A model generated the notes under the pieces. That model ran no database searches. It was not told where the DNA came from and saw only the letters and a program-made list of their open reading frames with translations. Below are positions 33,799 through 41,853 of a stretch of DNA of 64,000 nt, piece after piece (within the stretch, counting starts at the first letter, position 1; each line of letters begins with the position of its first letter). A program made the position numbers and the translations under genes. The DNA is from Leptospira semungkisensis (lineage in GTDB: Bacteria; Spirochaetota; Leptospiria; Leptospirales; Leptospiraceae). The stretch lies in the NCBI RefSeq assembly GCF_004770055.1, contig NZ_RQEP01000010.1:1-64000 (forward strand). Direction: 5' to 3'.

Positions 33799-36051
33799 TT
33801 ATTGGGAAATTCTAGGAAAGGTAAAACGAAAGACAGTACGTCCAGGCTCGCTTTCCCAATCCCAACTTCCTCCGTATTTTTTTGAAATGGAAGCTGCTAC
33901 TGCGAGACCTATACCGGCCCCTACTCCTTCCATCTTGCCGGAAGAAAGTACTTCTCCGACCTTTTCTCTGATGCTCTTGGGGATCCCAGGCCCGCTATCT
34001 TCTACTTCGCATGTGACATCGGTCCCGATATTAAAGATATGGATTCTTAGTTTTCCTTCTCCGGACATGGCTTGGTACGCATTGTCCACGACCTGGGTCC
34101 AGAGCCTTACCAAATCCTCAGGCACACATCTCATCATTGCGTCTGAGATATAATTTCTCTCTACAGTAACCCGGTTTCCTCCGGCTCCTTCATAAACTCC
34201 TAATACAGCTTCCACAGTATCGGAGATCTTCACTAGTCTTTCGGCACCTTCTCTTGTGATACCGGAATACGTCTCCAAGGCAGAGACGATCTTATACATT
34301 CTGTCTGTGGATCTATGTATGACTTCTTCCGAAACACATAGACCTCTGACCGCCATAAAGAACTCTGAGATCCTTTCCCATTCAGGAGAAGAACATAAAT
34401 GCAATACTAGTTTAGGACAATCCAAGAAGCCAAGCTCTGCGATCACCGCGGCCTTGTCCCCTGCTTCCTCTACTTCTTCTTCTCTTAAGAAGGCTTCGAT
34501 TGCACGCCTGGTCTCTCTAAATTTCTTACCTATAGTTTCTTTCGTATTTTCTAATATAGCTTGGAATGTAGTATCGAATGCGTATTTTTCTTCTGGATCA
34601 GCACTCGCTAAATATTCTACCAAGATAGGAAGAAGAGAAACGATTCTAAGAGTATAGAATGAAATATTTTCCCTGGCAGCATTCATCGCACCCAAAGGAT
34701 TATTGATCTGATGACTTACCGCACCTGAAATCCGACCGATCGCCGCGAGCCTTTCGTTTCTGAGCAAGGTCTCTTGGGCAGTTCTCAATTCTCCCAGAGT
34801 ATTTTCTAATTCTTCTTTTTGCAATCGGATGATCTCGTTTCTAGCTACGATCTCCGCCGACTCTTGTAAGATCTTCTCGGAGCGAATTTGTTGGTCTATC
34901 GCTCTCAGTAATTTCTCTTTCATATTCTCTAATGCGGAGAATAGATGAAAGATCTCATCCTTAAATTCCCGATCCGGAATCTGGACCGAATAATTTCCTC
35001 CTCCTAAAGAATCCGCAAACATAGAAGCAGAGGAAATTCCTTCCGACACATACTTGCAAAAGAAGCGATCTATAAAGAAAAGACAAACCGGCAAAAGAGT
35101 AAATGTAATAAGAAGAGAGCGAAGAATAATCGGACCTAGATCATTCCAAAGTATCGAATCAGGAACATGTACTTCTATCGCCCAATTCTGTCCGTAATTT
35201 CCAACATGAAAAGGAAATACGTAGGATCTACCCTCTGCCGTCTCATGAAAGAAAGGCTGACCGGTAGATAAGGATTTTAGAATGGAGTCCCTTACGCTGA
35301 TAGGGCCAGCATTCTTACCTTGTAGAATCCCCTTCTTACTATGAGCCGCGTAGATCCCTCTCGGAGAAAGAAGTGCGATATACCCGCTTTCAAAAGGCCA
35401 ATTCGAAAATAATTCCTGCTCAATGTCTGAGATCTTTAGATCTAGCCCGACCACTCCTACGAATTTTCCTGCTCGAATAACAGGACGGGCCAGAGATATC
35501 ATGAAGACTTTCTCTCCGTCTATCGGATACAAATACGGCTCTCCCAGAAAATCGTTTAGAGTTCGTTTGGGAACCTGATAGAAGTCACCAGAGCCATCCG
35601 TATTATCATAGAACATGCATTCTATTGTATTGATAATATCAGGATTCTTTAAATTACGATAGAAGTAAGGTATAAACCTACCGTTGGGGCGGGAACCTTT
35701 ACGAGTTGCGTAGACACGATCCTGGCCATCAAATTCATTCGGCTCGAAGATGGCCCAGGCTCCTAAGAATCTCTTGTCTTGAATGAAGGAATCGACAAGC
35801 TCTTGCTCTGCAAACGTCCGAATGGGTTTGGAAAGCTCCCACCTGGTCTTGAGCTCTCCCAACTTGAACATTCCATCCGAAAAAAGTTTTCTGATCTCGT
35901 AGGAGGCGCTTTCTGCCTTAGCTAAGGCTGCTTCCTGAGAAGATACTCTCGCATCATAATATGCGGAGACCACGACGAGAAGAGTGAGAATGACGGAGAA
36001 TGTTACAAGAACCGCCGCGCAATAAAGAGAGAAGCGAGTCCGTAGGCTCAT
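33799..36051 (-). CDS. Membrane sensor histidine kinase with dCache sensor (750 aa)
   Basis: The membrane segment at 11-31 and a double-Cache sensor (about 40-298) are clearly related to those of the two chemoreceptors (FEPNEFDGQD, PKRTLNDFLGEPYLYPIDG, VGNYGQNWAIEVHVPDSILWNDL). A second membrane segment (about 307-328), a HAMP-like region and a coiled coil lead to His447 in GAVSHQINNPLGAM. As in the 1611-residue kinase, more than 120 residues separate this helix from the second dimerisation helix (near 583-597). The ATPase domain has N657, DSGPGI (685-690) and GAGIGL (711-716). It lies 15 bases after the response regulator gene and 12 bases before the chemoreceptor gene. Confidence 0.92.
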   Translation of the reverse strand: MSLRTRFSLYCAAVLVTFSVILTLLVVVSAYYDARVSSQEAALAKAESASYEIRKLFSDGMFKLGELKTRWELSKPIRTFAEQELVDSFIQDKRFLGAWAIFEPNEFDGQDRVYATRKGSRPNGRFIPYFYRNLKNPDIINTIECMFYDNTDGSGDFYQVPKRTLNDFLGEPYLYPIDGEKVFMISLARPVIRAGKFVGVVGLDLKISDIEQELFSNWPFESGYIALLSPRGIYAAHSKKGILQGKNAGPISVRDSILKSLSTGQPFFHETAEGRSYVFPFHVGNYGQNWAIEVHVPDSILWNDLGPIILRSLLITFTLLPVCLFFIDRFFCKYVSEGISSASMFADSLGGGNYSVQIPDREFKDEIFHLFSALENMKEKLLRAIDQQIRSEKILQESAEIVARNEIIRLQKEELENTLGELRTAQETLLRNERLAAIGRISGAVSHQINNPLGAMNAARENISFYTLRIVSLLPILVEYLASADPEEKYAFDTTFQAILENTKETIGKKFRETRRAIEAFLREEEVEEAGDKAAVIAELGFLDCPKLVLHLCSSPEWERISEFFMAVRGLCVSEEVIHRSTDRMYKIVSALETYSGITREGAERLVKISDTVEAVLGVYEGAGGNRVTVERNYISDAMMRCVPEDLVRLWTQVVDNAYQAMSGEGKLRIHIFNIGTDVTCEVEDSGPGIPKSIREKVGEVLSSGKMEGVGAGIGLAVAASISKKYGGSWDWESEPGRTVFRFTFPRISQ

Positions 36052-36066
36052 GCAAAGCCGACCTTA

Positions 36067-36453
36067 TTATTTTAAAGCAGAAGTGATTGTGGTTACGAGT
36101 TCTTTTTCGTCCCAGGGTTTCTTCAAATAGCTGTAAAGATTGATTTCTTTTTTCAGAGCTTCCACCGATGCGATATCCGCATGACCGGTGATAATGATCT
36201 TTTGTATTTCAGGATATCTTTGGTGAACGATCCTAAGGAACTCGTCCCCCTTAATATTCGGCATTAACCAATCGGAGATTACGATCAGGATTTTGACTCC
36301 TTCGGTAACGAGTTCCTCGATGATTTGCATCGCCTCGGAAGCATCAAGCGCAGTTTCATAGCGGTATGTATCTCCCAAATGACGTTTCACCTGGGATTTC
36401 ATACTCATTAATATGAGCGCCTCATCATCGACAAAAAGAATCGCTTTTTCCAC
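36067..36453 (-). CDS. Single-domain response regulator (128 aa)
   Basis: Receiver domain alone, CheY-like in size. The acidic pair is in FVDDEAL (residues 9-10), the phosphoacceptor is Asp61 in VISDWLMPNIKG, the switch Thr is in IIITGHAD, and the Lys is in YLKKPWD. The KPWD ending is shared with the receiver of the EAL protein upstream, so the two receivers are close relatives and may answer to the same kinase. It is 15 bases upstream of the dCache kinase gene. With no output domain it would act by protein contact or as a phosphate sink. Confidence 0.92.
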   Translation of the reverse strand: MEKAILFVDDEALILMSMKSQVKRHLGDTYRYETALDASEAMQIIEELVTEGVKILIVISDWLMPNIKGDEFLRIVHQRYPEIQKIIITGHADIASVEALKKEINLYSYLKKPWDEKELVTTITSALK

Positions 36454-36543
36454 CGCTCCCCCGGTTCCTACTTACAATTTAGACGAACAAAATAAACGAA
36501 ATGCCCCGACGAAAATTCGAAGCAAAAGAAGGATAGTTACTCA

Positions 36544-36690
36544 ATGAATCAAGTTTGCAACTCATTTTCGGATATAGAATTAGAAAGGTTTCAAATCCCA
36601 ACGATCGAGCAAAAAAATAGACCAAAGTATCTAGTGGCTAAAAGAGGAAGTAGATCAATTTCTTTCGCAGTGCAAGAAAGACATAGATAG
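36544..36690 (+). CDS. Possible small protein (48 aa)
   Basis: A frame inside the 256-base spacer between two minus-strand response regulator genes. GAAGGA lies about 10 bases before the ATG. The product is basic and polar, with no signal or membrane segment and one cysteine. There is no similarity to judge by, so it may be chance. Confidence 0.2.
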   Translation: MNQVCNSFSDIELERFQIPTIEQKNRPKYLVAKRGSRSISFAVQERHR

Positions 36691-36709
36691 GCGGCAAATG
36701 GTCTAAATT

Positions 36710-38470
36710 TTACTCAATAATTTTTATCGAAGTGGGAGTGATATCCGGAGAAGGCTGCATGATCAGGTATCCTTGCGAATATTCTATTCCCAGAGAACGA
36801 ACTACTTCCAATTCCTCCGGAGTAGACACGAATTCTGCCACTACCTTGGCGCCTATTCTATGAGCAAGTTCGGTAATTGCAGAAGTAAGAATGAATGCTG
36901 TCCTATTTCTTTCTAAGGATTGGATGAATTTTCCATCTATCTTAATGAAGTCGGGTTGGATCTCAAGCAAACGAGAAAAATTAGAATGCTCCACTCCGAA
37001 ATCGTCGATTGCAATTTGAGACCCTAACTCTTTTAGGCCCGCAATGACCTTCAATCTTTCTGGATTTCCATGAAAGCTTGCTGTCTCCAAGATCTCGAAT
37101 GTTATGCGAGCAGGATCTATTCCGTAATATTCCATTCTAGAAGCTGCCCATTTCGGAAAACTAGGACTCTCTAATTCAGTTTCGGATAGATTGATAGAGA
37201 AAGAATAAGGAGAATCCGCAAACTTGCGTAGGGCCTTTTCTAAAAGAATCGGACTGATCCTTCGAAGCAATCCGGTAGACTTTGCCAGATACAGAAAGCT
37301 CGCAGGCGCATAAACCTTGCCGTCCTCCACAATCCGAGCGAGGCATTCGAATTTCTCCACCTTACCCGTTTTATTGTCCATGATCCCTTGGAAATAAGGG
37401 ACCACATTCCCGGAGTGAATCGCCTGATTCAAACGTTTGCCAAGATCCATATTGATCTTGTAAAGATCCTGGTCGTCCATCTTCTCAGAGTAAGAATAAA
37501 TGCCCGACTCGGAGTCAAATTCAGGCTCTTGGCTTGCCTTGACTAAGGCGAGTCTTGCCTTGTAATATAAGTCCTTCTTGCCGCTTGCAGTCGCAATCGT
37601 CGCATTGATACGAAATGAAATTCCCGCAGTGGTGAAATAATCGGAACGCAAAAGGATTCGAAAAGCGATCAAATGAGGAAGGAACTCCTCCTCAGGCACT
37701 TTCGCTAGAATCGCCACCTCATCCTCATATACGTGAAAGACCTCTCCGTAATTTCCCAGAATGGATTTGAGAGAATCCAGAAACTTCTTCATTAGGTCCT
37801 TATAGAGTCCAACCCCAAAATCTCTAGTGGTAAGCGAAGTGGATTCGATCCGAATGAGTGCAAGAAGAGCGTCCTCTTTTTGTTCCATGCTATGATCCAA
37901 TTTTCTGCGTAAGGATTCTAAATTAGGAAGACCCGAGTCTCTATTATAAAGAAGCGCCTCTTCTAATTTCTGGTTCAATTCGGAGAGAGAAAGATCCGAT
38001 TCATAGGAGCGAACTGCTTCTTTCACAGTCATAAGAAGGTCGTTCGAGTCCCAAGGCTTGGAAAGATAGCGATACAGATTGGCGCGGTTCAATGCATTTC
38101 CCACCGACTCTGCAGTAGCCTGGCCGGTAAGCATGATCTTGCGTGTATTCGGGTTGGTTTCTTGGACCTTGATCAGGAATTCGTCCCCCCGAATCCCCGG
38201 CATCACCTGGTCGCTTAAAATTGCGGGAATATGAATGCCTGCTTGATTGCATTCTTCTACGATCTGCAAGGCAAGCTCGGCACTGTCCGCAGCCTCGATC
38301 TGGTATTCTTTCCCAAACGCCGTTTTTAATTGTTCTTTTAATCCTCGAAGGATGATAAGTTCATCATCTACGCATAAGATTACGGAGCGCTGACGGGACT
38401 CTTTATCTGTGGATCCATTTTCGTCGGTTTTCACGAGTTGTTCTCTGACGGACTCCGGTATTAGACGCAA
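36710..38470 (-). CDS. Response regulator with degenerate GGDEF and intact EAL domain (586 aa)
   Basis: The receiver domain is at about 28-150 with Asp87 (ILSDQVMPGIRGDEF) and SKPWD. A GGDEF-like domain at about 170-325 has lost its motif (FHVYEDEVAIL in place of GGDEF), so it should not make c-di-GMP. The EAL domain at about 338-580 keeps every catalytic residue I could place: E375 (FECLAR, the E-x-L motif), N427, E459, D489, D490, K510, E546 and Q566. It should hydrolyse c-di-GMP, controlled by phosphorylation. It is divergent from the ferredoxin-cyclase-peroxidase gene (148 bases between starts) and lies upstream of a response regulator and kinase on the same strand. Confidence 0.92.
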   Translation of the reverse strand: MRLIPESVREQLVKTDENGSTDKESRQRSVILCVDDELIILRGLKEQLKTAFGKEYQIEAADSAELALQIVEECNQAGIHIPAILSDQVMPGIRGDEFLIKVQETNPNTRKIMLTGQATAESVGNALNRANLYRYLSKPWDSNDLLMTVKEAVRSYESDLSLSELNQKLEEALLYNRDSGLPNLESLRRKLDHSMEQKEDALLALIRIESTSLTTRDFGVGLYKDLMKKFLDSLKSILGNYGEVFHVYEDEVAILAKVPEEEFLPHLIAFRILLRSDYFTTAGISFRINATIATASGKKDLYYKARLALVKASQEPEFDSESGIYSYSEKMDDQDLYKINMDLGKRLNQAIHSGNVVPYFQGIMDNKTGKVEKFECLARIVEDGKVYAPASFLYLAKSTGLLRRISPILLEKALRKFADSPYSFSINLSETELESPSFPKWAASRMEYYGIDPARITFEILETASFHGNPERLKVIAGLKELGSQIAIDDFGVEHSNFSRLLEIQPDFIKIDGKFIQSLERNRTAFILTSAITELAHRIGAKVVAEFVSTPEELEVVRSLGIEYSQGYLIMQPSPDITPTSIKIIE

Positions 38471-38545
38471 AAAAGGATGACCGAGCTTCCGCGCAAAATA
38501 ATTTTATTCTAATTCCGTGGATAGTATGGGATAGTCCAAACAACG

Positions 38546-38562
38546 TTCAATGATAAATTGAA
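38546..38562. promoter_or_regulatory. Inverted repeat in the divergent promoter region
   Basis: TTCAAT-GATAA-ATTGAA is a short, perfect inverted repeat in the spacer between the phosphodiesterase gene and the ferredoxin-cyclase-peroxidase gene. It is a possible operator for either gene. No other element was recognised there. Confidence 0.25.
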
Positions 38563-38618
38563 AACGATCCGAGAAGATCAACAAGGATCAGAAGACTAAA
38601 CCGATCGCAGTATTTCGT

Positions 38619-40226
38619 ATGATTAAAATTATTTTCGAGAACGACAAAGAAGTAGAGATACAAGAATCAGAAAGTTCAAAAACCCTGCTCCAGATCTCCT
38701 TAGACGCGGGTATTCCCCATACTCATGCTTGCGGAGGAAACGCACGTTGCTCGACATGCAGGGTGCTTGTCCAAAAAGGAGAAGAGCATCTTCTTCCTCG
38801 AAACGAAAAAGAGATCGCACTTTCGGGGAGAAAAGGATTTCCACAGAATATACGGCTCGCCTGCCAAACCAAATTAAACGGAGACGTTACTGTTCGACGA
38901 TTAGTCATCGACGAAGAGGATCAAACTCTCGCGGCAACATTTTCGGACGAAGTTTCCGGCATGGAAAAACCGGTAGCAATCCTATTCAGCGATATCCGAA
39001 ATTTCACCGGATTCTCCGAATCTCATTTGCCGTATGACGTGATCCATATTCTAAACCGCTACTTCTATAGAATGGGAGAGAAGGTGCTAAAATTCGGAGG
39101 CTCCATCGATAAGTACATCGGTGATGGACTCATGGCGATTTTCGGATTGGAAGAATCGGATCCGCGTCGCACGAACCTTGCTGCAATCCGAGCCGGACTG
39201 GAAATGGGCAAGGAGTTGGAAGCCTTAAACTCTTATTTAAAAAATCATTTAGGTGCTCAATTCGAGATCGGGATAGGGATCAATTACGGCACAGCAATCT
39301 TAGGAAAGTTAGGACATCCTCTCAGCATGACATTTACTGCGATCGGAGACACGGTGAATTCGGCGAGTAGAATAGAATCTACAACGAAGAAGGCAAAGGC
39401 AAGACTTCTTATCTCCGACACCGTTTATGAGGCGGTAAAAGATAGAGTGATCAAGGGAAGAAGTTTCCAGACAAAATTGAAAGGCAAAGTGGGAAGCCAT
39501 AGGATCCACGAAATCTTAGATACAGAAAACAATTGTGAGGAAAGCTCCTGGGAAGAGATTCGATATAGACTCTGGGACAAGGTAGACGTAAAAGAAGCAG
39601 GCTCTTGGGTCCGTCTAGTGTTTCATGCCGCAGCAATCTTTTCCTCCGATGGAAGCTGGCTTGGACTCGAGGGTTCGTTTCGTTTTCCTTCTATTTTAGG
39701 GGAAGATGATAACAGAGGAGTTAGAAAGCATGCAGAAATTCTAATGTCCCTTCTTCAGAAAGCGAAAGAAGAAGGAAGAGACAATCTACCTTCTTTCTCC
39801 GATCTGATCGCATTAAGCGGCGCAATCGCATTGGAAAAAGCGGGAGGACCTAGGATCCAGCTCCAACCTGGAAGAGAGGACTCACCGTATCCTCAGGGAA
39901 GAATGGAAATGCCTGTGGATTCTCCCGACGTAAAGGACGCTCAAGCGTATTTTGCGAGAATGGGATTCTCCACTCAGGAAATGGTGGCATTGCTCGGCAC
40001 TCACACTCTAGGCTGGCATATGCGAGGTTCCTTTACCGATACTCCAAATGAATTCAATAATGACTATTACAAGGATCTACTCACGGACGGAGGAAACAAG
40101 ATGCTTGCCTGCGATCGTTCCTTACTCGGATCCGAAGAGACTAAAAGAATGGTCCTTCAATACGCATTGGATGAGAAGTTATTCTTCAAGGATTTCTCCG
40201 CTGCGTATTGCAAAGTAGTCGGTTAA
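38619..40226 (+). CDS. Ferredoxin - class III adenylate cyclase - haem peroxidase fusion (535 aa)
   Basis: Three modules in one uninterrupted frame. Residues 1-100 are a [2Fe-2S] ferredoxin with ligands C38, C44, C47 and C82. Residues 115-300 are a class III cyclase: metal Asp125 and Asp169 (44 apart, as in Rv1625c), Lys165 and Thr240 for adenine choice, Asn247 and Arg251 for catalysis. Thr240 in place of Asp is the class IIIb (bicarbonate-responsive) signature. Residues 310-535 match ascorbate peroxidase: distal Arg332, Phe335 and His336 (VRLVFH), PGRED at 417-421, proximal His462 (GTHTLG) and Asp499, and DEKLFFKDFSAAY at the end. Distal Trp and the Trp179 position are Phe. There is no signal peptide. 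It probably makes cAMP under redox or peroxide control. hisC follows 44 bases later. Confidence 0.9.
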   Translation: MIKIIFENDKEVEIQESESSKTLLQISLDAGIPHTHACGGNARCSTCRVLVQKGEEHLLPRNEKEIALSGRKGFPQNIRLACQTKLNGDVTVRRLVIDEEDQTLAATFSDEVSGMEKPVAILFSDIRNFTGFSESHLPYDVIHILNRYFYRMGEKVLKFGGSIDKYIGDGLMAIFGLEESDPRRTNLAAIRAGLEMGKELEALNSYLKNHLGAQFEIGIGINYGTAILGKLGHPLSMTFTAIGDTVNSASRIESTTKKAKARLLISDTVYEAVKDRVIKGRSFQTKLKGKVGSHRIHEILDTENNCEESSWEEIRYRLWDKVDVKEAGSWVRLVFHAAAIFSSDGSWLGLEGSFRFPSILGEDDNRGVRKHAEILMSLLQKAKEEGRDNLPSFSDLIALSGAIALEKAGGPRIQLQPGREDSPYPQGRMEMPVDSPDVKDAQAYFARMGFSTQEMVALLGTHTLGWHMRGSFTDTPNEFNNDYYKDLLTDGGNKMLACDRSLLGSEETKRMVLQYALDEKLFFKDFSAAYCKVVG

Positions 40227-40270
40227 AAACGATTGGAAGAATCTCAGGCGCAATTTTTTCTGGAAGTCAG

Positions 40271-41368
40271 ATGCGCTTTCAACCTGCACTAGACAAGATC
40301 CCGGTTTATGAAGCCGGTAAACCGATAGAACTCGTAGTCAGAGAATATGGGATCTCTCCGGAAAAGGTAATTAAACTTGCTTCCAACGAAAATCCCTACG
40401 GAGCCTCTCCAAAGGTCGAGAATGCGATTCGGGAAGCCGTGTATAAAATGCCACTTTATCCGGATGATTCTTATCGAAATCTGAAGGAAGCTTTAGCAAA
40501 GACTCATGGAGTTGATGCAAAAAACGTAATACAAGGAAATGGTAGCGATCAGATCTTCGATTTTGCCACCCGGTCCGTCCTGAATCCAGGAGACAAGATC
40601 CTACAGAATGGCAAGACCTTCTCCATGTATTCCATATATGCAGGGCAATGCGGAGCGGAAACGATTTCCGTAGACTCAGTTCTGCACAATCTGGATCTCT
40701 TTTTGGATTCTTATAAGAAGAATTCTCCTAAGATCATCTTTATCTGTACTCCTTGCAATCCTATCGGAGACGCCCTAAACAAGGACGATTTATTCTCATT
40801 CTTGGAAAAGATCTCTCCTGAAACCATGGTAGTCGTAGATGCGGCTTATATGGAATTCGGAAAGACCAGAGATCCTAAGAAGGAAGTGCAAGCATCCGAG
40901 CTTATCTCTAAATTTCCGAATGTATTGTATACGAATACATTCTCCAAAATCTATGGTCTCGGTGGAATGAGAATCGGTTATGGGATCGGAAACGAGGAAC
41001 TCATCCGAGCCTTTTACAAGCTCAGAGCTCCTTTTAATGTTTCTCAATTGTCTCAGCTTGCGGCAACAGTAGCCTTAGAAGATAGAAAGTTCGTAGATGA
41101 TTATTTGAGATCCAATTTGAAAGAATTGTTAAGATACGAGGAATTTGCTAGGACAAAGGGACTCTCCTACTTTGAATCTTATACAAATTTCATCACGATA
41201 GAACTGGACAAAGCTCGCCTAACGTCGACTCAACTATTCGAAACACTCTTGAAAGAAGGGATTATTCTCAGGAATTTAAAGAGTTACGGTCTGAATGCGA
41301 TCCGTATTACGATCGGAAAACCGGAACAAAACGATATTGTTTTGGATAGATTGGAAAAACTTTTATAA
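40271..41368 (+). CDS. hisC: Histidinol-phosphate aminotransferase (365 aa)
   Basis: PLP-dependent fold-type I transaminase converting imidazole-acetol phosphate and glutamate to histidinol phosphate. The start at 40271 has GGAAG about four bases upstream and gives the usual N-terminus; an in-frame TTG farther upstream overlaps the previous gene. Family marks: KLASNENPYGASPKV (about 35-49), NGSDQIFDF (about 90-98), TPCNPIGD, VVDAAYMEF and the PLP lysine at Lys226 in TNTFSKIYGLGGMRIGYG. It may be co-transcribed with the ferredoxin-cyclase-peroxidase gene. Some HisC-like proteins act on aromatic amino acids instead; no other his gene is in the window to confirm the pathway. Confidence 0.88.
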   Translation: MRFQPALDKIPVYEAGKPIELVVREYGISPEKVIKLASNENPYGASPKVENAIREAVYKMPLYPDDSYRNLKEALAKTHGVDAKNVIQGNGSDQIFDFATRSVLNPGDKILQNGKTFSMYSIYAGQCGAETISVDSVLHNLDLFLDSYKKNSPKIIFICTPCNPIGDALNKDDLFSFLEKISPETMVVVDAAYMEFGKTRDPKKEVQASELISKFPNVLYTNTFSKIYGLGGMRIGYGIGNEELIRAFYKLRAPFNVSQLSQLAATVALEDRKFVDDYLRSNLKELLRYEEFARTKGLSYFESYTNFITIELDKARLTSTQLFETLLKEGIILRNLKSYGLNAIRITIGKPEQNDIVLDRLEKLL

Positions 41369-41378
41369 TAAGTTTTAG

Positions 41379-41434
41379 ATAACGGCCTCACCGAGGTTCG
41401 TCTCGTTTAGAAGCGGCCGTTATTCTTATTTTTC
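41379..41434 (+). terminator. Terminator-like hairpin after hisC
   Basis: ATAACGGCC at 41379-41387 pairs with GGCCGTTAT at 41415-41423 around a 27-base loop that can fold further. TCTTATTTTT follows. On the minus strand it lies just after the stop of the 59-residue gene. Confidence 0.6.
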
Positions 41435-41605
41435 GTAAAGATCAGGTCTGAGGCGAACTACCTTTTCGTCTCTTTTGGATTCCGCTTTTTTACTCTTAGC
41501 AGAATTACTTCCTAATTCGGAACGAAAGAATTCTCTTCGTACCGGAATCGGAGAGGAAGAAAGATGAGCACCTTTTTCCTGCTTATCACGCTCGGATTGA
41601 AACAT
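41426..41605 (-). CDS. Small basic protein (59 aa)
   Basis: A short frame with a strong ribosome binding site: GGAGG lies six bases before the ATG at 41605-41603. The product is very rich in Lys, Arg, Glu and Ser and has no hydrophobic segment or cysteine. It contains SSSPIPVRREFFRSEL in the middle and ends VVRLRPDLYEK. The polar, charged make-up fits a nucleic-acid- or ribosome-associated peptide, or a disordered protein, but no family was recognised. It ends inside the hisC terminator region and is separated by 248 bases from the OsmC gene upstream. Confidence 0.55.
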   Translation of the reverse strand: MFQSERDKQEKGAHLSSSPIPVRREFFRSELGSNSAKSKKAESKRDEKVVRLRPDLYEK

Positions 41606-41794
41606 TCGAAACCTCCATTTTTCGTCTTGGACGGTAAGACCTCTAAGCTTCCCTTTTAGTTTCGACGGAAAGCCGGTTTTTCATTACCGCATTATGTCAA
41701 AAAATTTTCGCTGTATTAAACTTTAGTCCTTATCTACAACAAGCGGATGACTGAAATATTACAAGTAGGTGTTTCTTTTTAGGAAGGGAGCTTG

Positions 41795-41839
41795 GAGTCT
41801 TTCGAAGGCCTGAGTGACAAGGCTTTCTTCAAAAGACTC
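41795..41839 (-). terminator. Long imperfect hairpin downstream of the OsmC-family gene
   Basis: GAGTCTTT and AAAGACTC close a 45-base structure, with inner pairings GAAG/CTTC and GCCT/AGGC. It begins 15 bases after the stop codon at 41854. There is no long T run, so it may be a processing or stability element instead of a classic terminator. Confidence 0.45.
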
Positions 41840-41853
41840 GGAGAAGATCTAGA

